Assembly (NCBI RefSeq): GCF_000938265.1
Contig: NZ_JYFC01000002.1
Location: forward strand, 620,001 to 684,000
DNA: 64,000 nt
Direction of reading: 5' to 3'
From: Agreia bicolorata
GTDB lineage: Bacteria > Actinomycetota > Actinomycetes > Actinomycetales > Microbacteriaceae
Notes under the pieces: model-generated
What the model was told of the DNA's origin: nothing
Database searches by the model: none
What the model saw: only the letters and a program-made list of their open reading frames with translations
Shown here: in pieces, positions 30,284-39,431 of the stretch
Layout: every line of letters starts with the position of its first letter
Numbering within the stretch: position 1 is the stretch's first letter
Translations under genes and position numbers: made by a program

Positions 30284-31492
30284 ATGCATTTCCTCCGCCC
30301 GAGACCATTGATCGCGTCCGCTGTTGCGGCGCTGCTGGTCGCTGCGATCACGCACCTCGCCACGATGCTGTCGTTCTTCGTCGGTAATGATCCGCAGTCG
30401 ATCGTGCTGCTGCAGATCAACAACTTCTTTGTGCCGGCGACGGTGATGCTCCTGCTGCTCGTCTTCGTCTTCACCATGGTCACCCGACTGGCGCGCTGGT
30501 ATACGGCCGCCATCGCCGGTCTGGTATCGGGGGTCATCGCGGCTGTCGTGGGCACGGGCATCCAGACCCTGGTGCAGGGAAACGCACTCGATGGCCGCGT
30601 CATCGCCTACGTTCTCAGCACCCTCGGCAACATCAATCTCATCTTCGTTCTCACGGCCACGGTGGCCACGGCCACGCTGGGGCGTCGGGTGTACTCGGCG
30701 CTCAGCCATTCGGAGGTGCCGCCGCGCACTGTTTCCGGAACAGTTCTGGTGCGGCGGCCATCCGATAATCTCGCGGAGGGCATCGTGACGCACCTCGAGC
30801 GCGCCGAGGTCGACTCGGCACTCGCCGACGAGCAGTGGGAATCGTATGTCGCCGCTCTGATCGGTGCGGGGTGGAAGCCCGTCGAGGTCGAGCGTGCCGA
30901 CGGGCTGGCCGACTCCGTCTTCGTCGAGGATTCCGTTGTGATGTTCGGTCGACTTGCCGTGCTGGCGAGTCCGGGCGCTCCGACCCGTGTCGCTGAGATC
31001 GACGGCGTGGAGAAGAGCGTTCGATCGCTCGGGCTCGATGTGACGCGCATCGTTCAGCCCGGCACTCTCGACGGCGGAGACGTGCTGAAGATCGAGAAGC
31101 GTGTGTATGTGGGGCGCGGTGGCCGCACGAACGCCGAGGGAATCAGACAGCTCCGGCACATTCTGAGCCCCCTGGGATACACCGTGATCGCCGTGCCGAT
31201 CTCGAAAGTGCTGCACCTGAAGAGCGCGGTCACGGCGCTTCCCGACGGCACGGTCATCGGATATCCGCCGATCGTCGACGATCCCAAGATCTTCGACCGC
31301 TTTCTCGCCGTGCCGGAAGAGGCGGGCGCGCACGTCGTCATTCTCTCCGACGACACGGTGCTGATGTCGTCAGCCGCTCCCGAGTCGGCGCAGCTCATCG
31401 AGAGCCTGGGCTATCGAGTGATCGCCGTCGACATCTCGGAGTTCGAGAAGCTCGAGGCGTGCGTGACCTGTCTTTCGGTGCGAGTGCGCTGA
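30284..31492 (+). CDS. Dimethylargininase-like amidinohydrolase with N-terminal membrane domain
   Basis: 402 aa. Residues about 1-135 form four hydrophobic helices (LIASAVAALLVAAITHLATM; FFVPATVMLLLLVFVFTMV; YTAAIAGLVSGVIAAVVG; NLIFVLTATVATATLG). Residues about 150-402 form a DDAH/arginine-deiminase-fold enzyme with DSVFVEDSVVMFGR, GTLDGGDVLKI, VGRGGRTNAEGI, LHLKSAVTAL (active-site His) and the terminal catalytic Cys in EACVTCLSVRVR. It would hydrolyse dimethylarginine to citrulline and dimethylamine, or a related amidine. DDAH is normally a soluble 250-280 aa enzyme. ATG 30284 is chosen with AAGGTCG upstream. Confidence 0.85.
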   Translation: MHFLRPRPLIASAVAALLVAAITHLATMLSFFVGNDPQSIVLLQINNFFVPATVMLLLLVFVFTMVTRLARWYTAAIAGLVSGVIAAVVGTGIQTLVQGNALDGRVIAYVLSTLGNINLIFVLTATVATATLGRRVYSALSHSEVPPRTVSGTVLVRRPSDNLAEGIVTHLERAEVDSALADEQWESYVAALIGAGWKPVEVERADGLADSVFVEDSVVMFGRLAVLASPGAPTRVAEIDGVEKSVRSLGLDVTRIVQPGTLDGGDVLKIEKRVYVGRGGRTNAEGIRQLRHILSPLGYTVIAVPISKVLHLKSAVTALPDGTVIGYPPIVDDPKIFDRFLAVPEEAGAHVVILSDDTVLMSSAAPESAQLIESLGYRVIAVDISEFEKLEACVTCLSVRVR

Positions 31493-31591
31493 TCTGCTCG
31501 CCGAGCGTTGCGCACACGCACGACTCGAGAGTAGCCTGGGAGGCTGCCCGGATTCGGGCGGAATCCCACCCCCTTCTCTCGAGGTTTCTTC

Positions 31592-33385
31592 GTGTCAACG
31601 CCCCCGCCCCCGTCCACTCTGGCCTCCCTCGGACGGCTGTACCGCTACGCGAAGCCGGCGATGCCGCGCATCTACGTGGCGATCGTGGCGTCTCTTCTGG
31701 CGAGCCTCGTGGCGCTGGCGATTCCGCAGGTGATGCAGTGGCTGATCGACGGACCGCTCACGGGTACCGACGTCTCGCTCGTCTGGTTCTCGGCCGGACT
31801 GGTGCTTGCCTTGGGCATCGCAGAGGCCGGATTGATCGCCCTGCGCCGCTGGCTGGTGCTGACACCGGGAACCCATGTCGAGGCGCACATGCGCAACAGC
31901 CTCTACCGCCAGTTGCAGCGCCTCCCCGTCGCCTTCCATGACCGGTGGCCGAGCGGCCAGCTGCTGTCGCGCGCCATCGGCGACCTCAATCTGATTCGTC
32001 GGTGGATGGCCTTCGGCTTCGTGATCCTGATCGTGAACTCGCTGACCCTCGTGATCGGGTTCGTCATTCTGGTCTCTCTCAACTGGATCCTGGGGTTGAT
32101 CTTCGTCGTCGCATCGGTTCCCGTGCTCATCTACGGCTACGCGTTCGAGAAGCGCTATTCCCTGGCTGCTCGCCGCGGACAGGATCAGCAGGGAGACCTG
32201 GCGACGGCCGTCGAGGAGAGCGTTCACGGCATCCGGGTTCTCAAAGCCTTCGGGCGCGGCTCGCACGCGCTCAAGCGGTTCGAGACGCAGGCTGAAGAGC
32301 TGCAGGGCACCGAGCTAGAGAAGGCGCGCGCTGTGGCCGGCATCTGGCTGTGGCTTCTTCTCGTTCCCGATGTCGCCTTCGCGGTGGCCCTCGTCGTCGG
32401 TGTGTGGCTGGCTCAGTCCGGCCAGTCGAGCGTGGGCGAGTTGGTGGCGTTCTTCGCGACCGGCACGGTGCTGCTCTTCCCCATCCAGTCGATGGGCTAC
32501 TTCCTCGCCATGACGATCGACGCGAAGACCGCGACCAACCGCTTCTTCGAGGTCATGGACGAGACAAATACGATCGTCGACCCGGTGTCACCGAAAACGA
32601 TCGCCAAGCCCGAGGGGCGGTTGGTCTTCGCCGACGCGCACTTCCGCTACCAGGATTCGCCGAGCCGCTTTCCCGATCTGCTCGACGGAATCGATCTCCT
32701 GATCGAGCCGGGGGAGACGATGGCGCTCGTTGGGCTCACCGGATCGGGCAAGACCACGCTCACCGCTCTGCCGACGCGTCTCTACGACGTCACTGGCGGT
32801 TCGGTCACGCTTGACGGCATCGACGTGCGCGATCTTGCGCTCGACGAGCTGCGAGCGCACATCGCTATGGCGTTCGAAGATGCGACGCTCTTCTCGGCGA
32901 CGGTTCGCGAGAACGTGCTGCTCGGCAGGCCGGATGCGACCGATGCCGATCTCGAAGAGGCGCTCGACATCGCGCAGGCCCAGTTCGTCTTCGACCTGCC
33001 GAATGGGCTCGACACCCGCGTCGGTGAGGAGGGGCTGAGTCTCTCAGGAGGCCAGCGCCAGCGTCTCGCTCTCGCCCGTGCGGTGGCCGCGCGGCCGTCG
33101 GTCCTCGTGCTCGACGATCCGCTGTCGGCTCTCGACGTGACGACTGAGCAGCTGGTCGAGGCGGCCCTCCGCCGCGTGCTCGCGTCGACCACGGCGCTGA
33201 TCGTCGCCCACCGACCCTCGACGGTGTCGCTCGCCGACAGGGTTGCCCTGATGCAAGACGGGCGCATCACCGCTGTGGGCACCCACAGCGAACTCATCGC
33301 GAGCAATGAGCACTACCGTTTCGTGATTTCGAGCCTCGACAACCAGACGCAGGCCCAGCCTGCACACACGGAGAACCCCTCATGA
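31592..33385 (+). CDS. Heterodimeric ABC exporter subunit (degenerate Walker B)
   Basis: 597 aa: six-helix exporter membrane domain (about 1-320) plus ATPase domain. Walker [10 protein letters not shown], signature [11 protein letters not shown], switch His in IVAHRPSTV. Walker B reads [12 protein letters not shown], with Asp where the catalytic Glu normally sits, the hallmark of one half of an asymmetric heterodimeric exporter. GTG 31592 has GAGG upstream. Its stop overlaps the next ABC gene (ATGA). Likely a drug or lipid exporter; substrate unknown. Confidence 0.9.
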   Translation: MSTPPPPSTLASLGRLYRYAKPAMPRIYVAIVASLLASLVALAIPQVMQWLIDGPLTGTDVSLVWFSAGLVLALGIAEAGLIALRRWLVLTPGTHVEAHMRNSLYRQLQRLPVAFHDRWPSGQLLSRAIGDLNLIRRWMAFGFVILIVNSLTLVIGFVILVSLNWILGLIFVVASVPVLIYGYAFEKRYSLAARRGQDQQGDLATAVEESVHGIRVLKAFGRGSHALKRFETQAEELQGTELEKARAVAGIWLWLLLVPDVAFAVALVVGVWLAQSGQSSVGELVAFFATGTVLLFPIQSMGYFLAMTIDAKTATNRFFEVMDETNTIVDPVSPKTIAKPEGRLVFADAHFRYQDSPSRFPDLLDGIDLLIEPGETMALVGLTGSGKTTLTALPTRLYDVTGGSVTLDGIDVRDLALDELRAHIAMAFEDATLFSATVRENVLLGRPDATDADLEEALDIAQAQFVFDLPNGLDTRVGEEGLSLSGGQRQRLALARAVAARPSVLVLDDPLSALDVTTEQLVEAALRRVLASTTALIVAHRPSTVSLADRVALMQDGRITAVGTHSELIASNEHYRFVISSLDNQTQAQPAHTENPS

Positions 33386-35196
33386 GCCAGTCCAGCGTCA
33401 CCGGCACCAGCGGTGAGGAGCGCGATGACTTTTCGCGTGCCGAGAGCCGTCAGATCCGCGCCCGCAGCATCCATCTTTTGGGCTCTCTGCTCGCGCCACT
33501 CCGCGCCCGCCTGATTCTGGGCATCGTCGTGATCATCGTGTCGACGGCTGCGCAGGTGGCCGGTCCCGCCCTGATCGCGTTCGGCATCGACAGCGGCCTG
33601 CCGGCCCTGATGAAGAACGACTGGATGCCGCTGGCGCTCGCGGGAGCGGCATACCTCGCCACCGGCGTGATCGGCGCCGCTCTGGTCGCCTGGTTCACTG
33701 TTCTCTCCGCTCGCATCAGCCAGGCCGTGCTGCTCGACCTGCGACGCCGGGTCTTTCTCCAGACCCAGCGCCTCAGTCTCGAGTTCCACGAGAGCTACAC
33801 CTCGGGTCGCATCATCTCGCGTCAGACGAGCGATCTCGATTCAATCCGCGAACTGCTCGATTCGGGAATCAACAACCTGGTTCAGGGCGTGTTGTACATG
33901 GTCTTTGTCGGCGTAGCCCTGCTTCTGGTCGATCCCCTCAGCGCAGCGGTCCTTGCCGTGTCTCTCGTTCCACTCGCGATCCTCACGCGATGGTTCCAGC
34001 TTCGATCGCAGCGGGTTTTCCGTCAAACACGCACAGCCTCGGCGAACGTCATCGTCAAGTTCGTTGAGACGATGACGGGCATCCGAGCGGTCAAGGCGTT
34101 CCGTACCGAGCCGCAAAACGAGCACGTCTTCGGCGAACTGGTCGAGGAATATCGTCAGGTGAACGCCAGGGTCATCCGCCTCTTCGGAATCTACAACCCA
34201 GGGCTCGTTCTCATCGGCAATGTGACGGTTGCCGTCGTGCTGCTCGTGGGCGGCCTGCGTGTCTTCGAGGGTCAGCTGGCGGTGGGAGCGCTGCTCGCCG
34301 TGGTGCTCTACACCCGTCGGTTCTTCGATCCGATGGAGGACATGGCGATGTTCTACAACTCCTATCAGTCGGCGGCGGCCGCCCTCGAGAAGATCTCAGG
34401 CGTTCTCGAGGAGCGCCCCAGTGTTCCCGATCCGACGACCCCGATCGACCTCTGGACGTCGAAGGGCCATGTGCGGTTCTCGGATGTGGAGTTCGCCTAT
34501 TCCGGCGATCGCGTCATCCTGCCGACCTTCGATCTCGATATTCCTGCGGGTCAGACCATCGCCCTCGTCGGGTCCACCGGTGCCGGCAAGTCGACGCTGG
34601 CGAAGCTGGTGTCGCGGTTCTACGACCCGACCACGGGCGAGGTGTCGCTCGACGGCGTCGACCTGCGCGCGCTGCATCCGAAGGATCTGCGCCGAGCGAT
34701 CGTTATGGTGACACAGGAGGCTTATCTGTTCTCCGGAACGGTCGCGGACAACATCGCCATCGGCAAACCCGAGGCCTCATTCGACGAGATCAAGGCGGCG
34801 GCCAGAGCAGTCGGTGCCGACGGGTTCATCGAGGGTCTGCCGAATGGCTATGAAACCGATGTGAACAAGCGGGGAGGGCGTGTCTCGGCCGGTCAGCGGC
34901 AGTTGATCTCGTTCGCGAGAGCGTTCCTGGCCGACCCGGCCGTCCTCATCCTCGACGAGGCGACGGCATCGCTCGACATCCCGAGCGAGCGCCTCGTGCA
35001 GGATGCGCTGCAGACGCTGCTGGCTGATCGCACGGCGATCATCATCGCGCACCGCCTCTCGACCGTTGCAATCGCCGATCGCGTTCTGGTCATGGAGCAC
35101 GGGCGGATCGTCGAAGACGGAACTCCGGCCGATCTCATCGCCGGAACGGGACGTTTCGCTACACTCCACGCCTCGTGGCGTGAGTCGCTGGCGTGA
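33382..35196 (+). CDS. Heterodimeric ABC exporter subunit (canonical Walker B)
   Basis: 604 aa, partner of the preceding gene: exporter membrane domain (about 35-330) followed by an ATPase with Walker [10 protein letters not shown], Walker [13 protein letters not shown] and switch His in IIAHRLSTV. Its signature is altered to RVSAGQ instead of LSGGQ. The altered signature here and the altered Walker B in the partner fall on the same composite site, leaving one catalytic and one degenerate ATP site, as in other heterodimeric exporters. Convergent with the downstream lipoprotein gene (7-nt gap). Confidence 0.92.
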   Translation: MSQSSVTGTSGEERDDFSRAESRQIRARSIHLLGSLLAPLRARLILGIVVIIVSTAAQVAGPALIAFGIDSGLPALMKNDWMPLALAGAAYLATGVIGAALVAWFTVLSARISQAVLLDLRRRVFLQTQRLSLEFHESYTSGRIISRQTSDLDSIRELLDSGINNLVQGVLYMVFVGVALLLVDPLSAAVLAVSLVPLAILTRWFQLRSQRVFRQTRTASANVIVKFVETMTGIRAVKAFRTEPQNEHVFGELVEEYRQVNARVIRLFGIYNPGLVLIGNVTVAVVLLVGGLRVFEGQLAVGALLAVVLYTRRFFDPMEDMAMFYNSYQSAAAALEKISGVLEERPSVPDPTTPIDLWTSKGHVRFSDVEFAYSGDRVILPTFDLDIPAGQTIALVGSTGAGKSTLAKLVSRFYDPTTGEVSLDGVDLRALHPKDLRRAIVMVTQEAYLFSGTVADNIAIGKPEASFDEIKAAARAVGADGFIEGLPNGYETDVNKRGGRVSAGQRQLISFARAFLADPAVLILDEATASLDIPSERLVQDALQTLLADRTAIIIAHRLSTVAIADRVLVMEHGRIVEDGTPADLIAGTGRFATLHASWRESLA

Positions 35197-35203
35197 GCGA
35201 GGG

Positions 35204-35608
35204 CTACGGAGTCCAGGCGAAGATGTTCTGCCCGACGACGTAGATGTGCCAATCGCCTGAACAGGTGATGGCGGCGTCGGTCGGAATGGATTCGACCCAC
35301 CAGGTGTCGTCGAGGGCAGGGGTGCTGGCGCTGGCACAATCCGAGCCGATCGGAGCGGCGAGGGGAGCCGGGATGCTGTATCCCAGGATCTTGGTGTTGT
35401 CCGCGGTGTCGGTCTTGATACGAATCGTGGTGGCGTCGGCCTGCACGAAGTCGGGCAGCGCGACGTTGCCGGTCGCGCCGGATGCCTCGGGCTGCGTCGC
35501 GTAGATGGCGCTCTCGATGGGCGGATTGATCGCATTCGCCAGCGTGCATCCACTGAGGAGCGCGGTCATGGCGAGGACGGGGGCGGCAACAAGCAGACGA
35601 CGCTTCAC
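35204..35608 (-). CDS. Small secreted lipoprotein
   Basis: 134 aa. Signal peptide with lipobox LLSGC (Cys about 21), then a compact domain with two further Cys (SDCASAS and ITCSGDW) likely to form a disulfide. Acidic and Thr-rich, with no family recognised. The ATG overlaps the stop of the alkyltransferase-like gene by 4 nt, so it is the second gene of a two-gene unit, an odd pairing of a cytosolic repair protein with a lipoprotein. Confidence 0.8.
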   Translation of the reverse strand: MKRRLLVAAPVLAMTALLSGCTLANAINPPIESAIYATQPEASGATGNVALPDFVQADATTIRIKTDTADNTKILGYSIPAPLAAPIGSDCASASTPALDDTWWVESIPTDAAITCSGDWHIYVVGQNIFAWTP

Positions 35609-35976
35609 TGCTGCTCCTTCTGTTGGCTGACAGGACTGTTGGTCGATGGTTCAGATGGAATCCACCGTGCTACAGCGTAGTCGACGCGATAGCCGCAGCC
35701 TGTCGACGTACGTACGAGAGGGGTCGCCTCTGCCAGGTAGTGCTCACGGGCACTGGCTTCATGGCCTGTCGGCGGATGTCCGCCGGATCGAAGCACGCGC
35801 CACCACGGATGCTCGCCACCGGACTCCCTGAGCACGGCGCCTACACGTCGCGAGGCGCGTGAGCCCAGCATCGACGCGACCTCGCCGTATGTCAGAACCT
35901 GGCCGGGCGGAATGGAATCGACCAGATCGAGCACGTCGAGGGCGAACTCGTGCGGCGAAGAGCCAGTCGTGCCCAC
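35605..35976 (-). CDS. Alkyltransferase-like (ATL/MGMT family) DNA-binding protein
   Basis: 123 aa. MGMT-type winged-helix domain: PPGQVLTYGEVASMLGS (helix-turn-helix) and RRVGAVLRES with the Arg finger. The active-site PCHRV of MGMT is HPWWRVL here: the acceptor Cys is Trp, as in ATL proteins, and the following His is also Trp. It would bind O6-alkylguanine and flag it for nucleotide excision repair rather than remove the alkyl group. Start ATG 35976; the next upstream gene is a GNAT on the same strand, 17 nt away. Confidence 0.85.
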   Translation of the reverse strand: MGTTGSSPHEFALDVLDLVDSIPPGQVLTYGEVASMLGSRASRRVGAVLRESGGEHPWWRVLRSGGHPPTGHEASAREHYLAEATPLVRTSTGCGYRVDYAVARWIPSEPSTNSPVSQQKEQQ

Positions 35977-35993
35977 AGCGGGAGAGTCAGAGA

Positions 35994-36446
35994 TCAGAGG
36001 GAGAGTGCGGCGATGGTCTCGCCGTACTGCGTCTCTCCGATGCTGGAGAAGCCGAGACGGTAGAAGAAGGCCTCCGGGCCGTCTTCGCCCGGCTCGAACA
36101 TCACGGTGATGCGGTCGTAGCCGCGGGAGCGTGCCTCCTCGGCGAGCGAGAGAACCGCGAAGCGGCCCACTCCTCGGCCCTGGGCCGTCGCCGCCACGTT
36201 GATGCTCCAGATGCAGCCCTTGAATTCTTCGTGATCGCTGTCGGGATCGAAGTTGCCCTGGATGAAGCCCACCACGTCGTCGCCGTCGAGCACGACACGG
36301 GGCCAGGCAGTGATCGGGTTGACGTACGCCTCGGCGATGGAGTGCGAAACGGGCGCCACATACTGTTCCTGGCCGGGCTTCAGCGTGAGCGAATTCGCCG
36401 CCACGATGTTGCTCGCCGACAGCTCAACCAGTCTCAATTCACCCAT
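35994..36446 (-). CDS. GNAT family N-acetyltransferase
   Basis: 150 aa, single GNAT fold. The acetyl-CoA loop is in INVAATAQGRGVGRFAVLSL (Q/R-x-x-G-x-G/A), and the C-terminal FFYRLGFSSIG is the usual strand pair. N-terminal VVGFIQGNFD also fits. It resembles spermine/diamine N-acetyltransferase-like members, but the acceptor cannot be assigned. Divergent from icd, with the palindrome at 36502 between them. Confidence 0.85.
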   Translation of the reverse strand: MGELRLVELSASNIVAANSLTLKPGQEQYVAPVSHSIAEAYVNPITAWPRVVLDGDDVVGFIQGNFDPDSDHEEFKGCIWSINVAATAQGRGVGRFAVLSLAEEARSRGYDRITVMFEPGEDGPEAFFYRLGFSSIGETQYGETIAALSL

Positions 36447-36501
36447 GGGGCAAGGCTAGTCCGCCTCGAAGGCGCCCGCCACCTTCATCTCTGCGAGAGA
36501 C

Positions 36502-36525
36502 ATATATCTCGACGTAGAGATATAT
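36502..36525. promoter_or_regulatory. 24-bp near-perfect palindromic operator candidate upstream of icd
   Basis: Arms ATATATCTC (36502-36510) and GAGATATAT (36517-36525) flank GACGTA, whose ACGT core keeps the symmetry; only one pair mismatches. It is strikingly AT-rich for this genome and lies in the icd/GNAT divergent promoter region. The form recalls PadR-type operators, but no such regulator is in the window. Confidence 0.55.
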
Positions 36526-36577
36526 CTGCGAGCGGCTAAGCTGTGGAACAGTCCGAAAACACGTGAAGGAGTGGCCG

Positions 36578-37792
36578 TTGTCCAAGATCAAGGTTGAAGG
36601 AACCGTCGTCGAACTCGACGGAGACGAGATGACACGAATCATCTGGCAGGCGATCAAAGACACCCTGATCCATCCCTATCTCGATATCAACCTCGAGTAC
36701 TACGACCTCGGCATCGAGAACCGTGACGCGACCGACGACCAGGTCACCATCGACGCGGCCCACGCCATCCAGAAGCACGGCGTCGGTGTGAAGTGCGCGA
36801 CGATCACGCCGGATGAGGCCCGCGTCGAAGAATTCGGCCTCAAGAAGATGTGGAAGTCGCCGAACGGCACGATCCGCAACATCCTGGGCGGCGTCATCTT
36901 CCGCGAGCCGATCATCATTTCGAACATCCCGCGCCTGGTGCCCGGATGGAACAAGCCGATCATCATTGGCCGTCACGCGTTCGGCGACCAGTACCGCGCC
37001 ACGGACTTCGTGTTCAAGGGCAAGGGCAAGCTCACGGTCGAGTTCACCCCGGAGGACGGCTCCGAGCCGATGAAGTTCGACGTCTACGATGCACCCGACG
37101 ACGGCATCGCGCAGGTTCAGTACAACCAGGACGCGTCGATCCGCGACTTCGCACGCTCCAGCCTCAACTACGGCCTCAGCCGCAACTACCCGGTCTACCT
37201 GTCGACGAAGAACACCATCCTCAAGGCCTACGACGGTCGTTTCAAGGACATCTTCGAGGAGATCTTCGAGGCCGAGTTCAAAGAGAAGTTCGAGGCCGCG
37301 GGCCTCACCTACGAGCACCGTCTCATCGACGACATGGTCGCCTCGGCCATGAAGTGGGAGGGCGGTTACGTCTGGGCCTGCAAGAACTACGACGGAGACG
37401 TGCAGTCGGACACTGTAGCCCAGGGCTTCGGCTCGCTCGGCCTCATGACCAGCGTGCTCAGCGTGCCCGACGGATCGGTCGTCGAAGCGGAGGCGGCTCA
37501 TGGAACCGTGACGCGTCACTACCGCATGCACCAGCAGGGCAAGCCCACGTCGACCAACCCGATCGCCTCGATCTACGCGTGGACCCGTGGCCTGTCGCAC
37601 CGAGCGAAGCTCGACGACAACCCGGCCCTGGCCGAGTTCGCCGAGACCCTCGAAGACGTGGTCATCAAGAGCGTCGAGGCCGGCCACATGACGAAAGACC
37701 TCGCGCTGCTCGTGGGACCGGAGCAGAAGTGGGAGACCACGGAGGAGTTCCTCGACACGCTCGACAAGAACCTCGCGGCCCGTCTGGCATAG
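36578..37792 (+). CDS. icd: NADP-dependent isocitrate dehydrogenase
   Basis: 404 aa. Oxidative decarboxylation of isocitrate to 2-oxoglutarate in the TCA cycle. It is the homodimeric, eukaryote-like subfamily: [38 protein letters not shown], metal-site [19 protein letters not shown], and [15 protein letters not shown] 36578 is selected because AAGGAG sits 6 nt upstream and the product starts SKIKVEG as in the family; GTG 36563 would overlap that ribosome site. Followed by a strong terminator. Confidence 0.95.
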   Translation: MSKIKVEGTVVELDGDEMTRIIWQAIKDTLIHPYLDINLEYYDLGIENRDATDDQVTIDAAHAIQKHGVGVKCATITPDEARVEEFGLKKMWKSPNGTIRNILGGVIFREPIIISNIPRLVPGWNKPIIIGRHAFGDQYRATDFVFKGKGKLTVEFTPEDGSEPMKFDVYDAPDDGIAQVQYNQDASIRDFARSSLNYGLSRNYPVYLSTKNTILKAYDGRFKDIFEEIFEAEFKEKFEAAGLTYEHRLIDDMVASAMKWEGGYVWACKNYDGDVQSDTVAQGFGSLGLMTSVLSVPDGSVVEAEAAHGTVTRHYRMHQQGKPTSTNPIASIYAWTRGLSHRAKLDDNPALAEFAETLEDVVIKSVEAGHMTKDLALLVGPEQKWETTEEFLDTLDKNLAARLA

Positions 37793-37809
37793 CGTTCACT
37801 CGCAGAACG

Positions 37810-37860
37810 AATCGGCGTCGCGCCTCCCCACTGAGGGAGGCACGGCGCCGATTTTGTTGT
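37810..37860 (+). terminator. Intrinsic terminator after icd
   Basis: A 19-position stem (37810-37828 with 37835-37853) with one G.U and one C.A position and a 6-nt loop, then TTTTGTTGT. Confidence 0.88.
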
Positions 37861-37898
37861 GGCGGTCAGACGAGGACGCGATGGCCGGGTAACCGCCG

Positions 37899-39047
37899 TC
37901 ACACCAGGCGCAGGCCGTTCGCGAACACCTCGGTGGATCGCCACTGCTCGTCGAGCAGCACCGCGTCGGCCGCATATCCGGGACGCAGATAGCCCAGCCG
38001 CTCGTCGAGACCGAGGGCACGGGCCGGGCTGGCGGTGACCGCCCGAACGGCGAGAACGGGATCGATCTGTGCGAGTTCGATTGCGTTGGCAAGAGCAGCG
38101 TCTTGCGTGAGGGTCGATCCGGCGAGAGTATCGGTGCCGCTCAGCATCGCCTCGCCGTGCGACACGGTCACATCGAGTGAGCCGAGCCGGTATTGGCCAT
38201 CGGGGGATCCCGCCGCGGCCATGGCGTCGGTGACGAGAATGACGCGATGAGGCGCAGCCAGAAATGCGAGCCGCACGACTTCGGCATGGACATGCACGCC
38301 GTCGAGGATGAGCTCGAGGGCGACCCGCGGGTCTTCGAATGCCGCGATGACCGGGCCGGGAGCCCGGTGGTGGATGGGCCGCATGGCGTTGAACGCGTGG
38401 GTCAGCACCGTGGCGCCGTGTTCGAAGGCCCTCTTGGTGACGTCGAGTCCCGCATCCGTGTGCCCGACCGCCACGACGACCCCCGCGGCCACGAACCGGT
38501 CGATGGCGTCGATTGCGCCCGGCAGTTCGGGCGCGATCGTGATCTGCCTCAGTGTGCCGCCGGATGCCTGCAGCAGCGCCCCGACGGACTCCGCCTCGGG
38601 CGCCACCAGATGGTGAGGGTCATGGGCGCCGCGGTGCAGTGGAGAGAGAAATGGGCCTTCGAGATGAGACCCGAGGATGAGCGGGTCGCGCGAGGCAAGG
38701 TCTGCGATGCCCCTGAGGCTGTCGGCCAGACGATCGAGGGGGTTCGCGACGAGGCTCAGCACCGACCGGGTCGTTCCGTGCGCACGATGCACTGCGAGAG
38801 CCGTGCCGATGGACGCCGCGCCGTCGTCGAACGAGGCCCCGCCTCCTCCGTGCTCGTGAAGATCGATGAATCCGGGAGTCAGCCAGCGGCCGCGTGCGTC
38901 GACCCTCGCGCTATCGGCGACCGAGGGAGCAAGCGCTTGCCAACTGTCTCCGGTGCCCGTCGTCGCGATCGTGTCGCCGACGAACAACACCCAGAAGTCG
39001 TCGACGATTCCATCGGCGTCGAGCTTACGAGCGCCGTGCAGCAGCAT
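37899..39047 (-). CDS. nagA: N-acetylglucosamine-6-phosphate deacetylase
   Basis: A 382-aa amidohydrolase-fold enzyme converting GlcNAc-6-P to GlcN-6-P and acetate. It has metal/active-site blocks PGFIDLHEHGGGG, GSHLEGPFLSP (metal Glu), AVGHTDA, THAFNAM and LVTDAMAAAG (catalytic Asp). ATG 39047 shares one base with the stop of the DUF2568 gene (TGATG); a longer in-frame opening to 39299 is out of character and rejected. No other nag gene is in the window. Confidence 0.93.
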   Translation of the reverse strand: MLLHGARKLDADGIVDDFWVLFVGDTIATTGTGDSWQALAPSVADSARVDARGRWLTPGFIDLHEHGGGGASFDDGAASIGTALAVHRAHGTTRSVLSLVANPLDRLADSLRGIADLASRDPLILGSHLEGPFLSPLHRGAHDPHHLVAPEAESVGALLQASGGTLRQITIAPELPGAIDAIDRFVAAGVVVAVGHTDAGLDVTKRAFEHGATVLTHAFNAMRPIHHRAPGPVIAAFEDPRVALELILDGVHVHAEVVRLAFLAAPHRVILVTDAMAAAGSPDGQYRLGSLDVTVSHGEAMLSGTDTLAGSTLTQDAALANAIELAQIDPVLAVRAVTASPARALGLDERLGYLRPGYAADAVLLDEQWRSTEVFANGLRLV

Positions 39048-39409
39048 CAGCTGAATTCTTTGCGTCCGTAGAGCACGCCGCTTACGGCCGCCACCACGCC
39101 GAAGACAGCCGCGACGATCGGCTGCCCAAGAGCAAGCCAAGAGATGGCCGCCGACCCCATGATGAGGATCTCGATGAGGGCTTTGCCGAACGCGTCGAGC
39201 CGCACGACGGCGCGAGGCGAGCGGAACAGGGCCCAGACGAGGATGGCGAAGATGGGGGTGGCGATGCCCAGGATCACGTTGAGCCAAGGCCCGGGCCACG
39301 CAAGGAACCCCCAGATACCGAGGCTCACGAATGCGAACAGTTCGAGAACGAACCGGATCACCTCGTTGGCGCCAATTCTGTCGACGGCAGACTCCATCTG
39401 TTGATTCAC
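39047..39409 (-). CDS. YrdB/DUF2568 family membrane protein
   Basis: 120 aa, four hydrophobic helices (FVLELFAFVSLGIWGFLAW; LNVILGIATPIFAILVWALF; ALIEILIMGSAAISWLALG; AAVFGVVAAVSGVLYG) with the LFRSP..AVVRLD loop typical of YrdB. Function unknown. Translationally coupled to nagA downstream. 22 nt separate it from the purU stop; purU, this gene and nagA are all on the minus strand and may be co-transcribed. Confidence 0.82.
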   Translation of the reverse strand: MNQQMESAVDRIGANEVIRFVLELFAFVSLGIWGFLAWPGPWLNVILGIATPIFAILVWALFRSPRAVVRLDAFGKALIEILIMGSAAISWLALGQPIVAAVFGVVAAVSGVLYGRKEFS

Positions 39410-39431
39410 GGTTCCCAGCGTACCGATCGCG

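Noticed and set aside
28536-30308. 590-codon minus-strand frame opposite purH
   Set aside because: Shadow of purH; no ribosome site and a low-complexity composition.
36563-36577. GTG start for icd
   Set aside because: It would place the start on top of the AAGGAG ribosome site; TTG 36578 gives the family N-terminus.
39048-39299. Extended nagA start
   Set aside because: The added residues are Arg/His-rich and antiparallel shadows of the DUF2568 gene.
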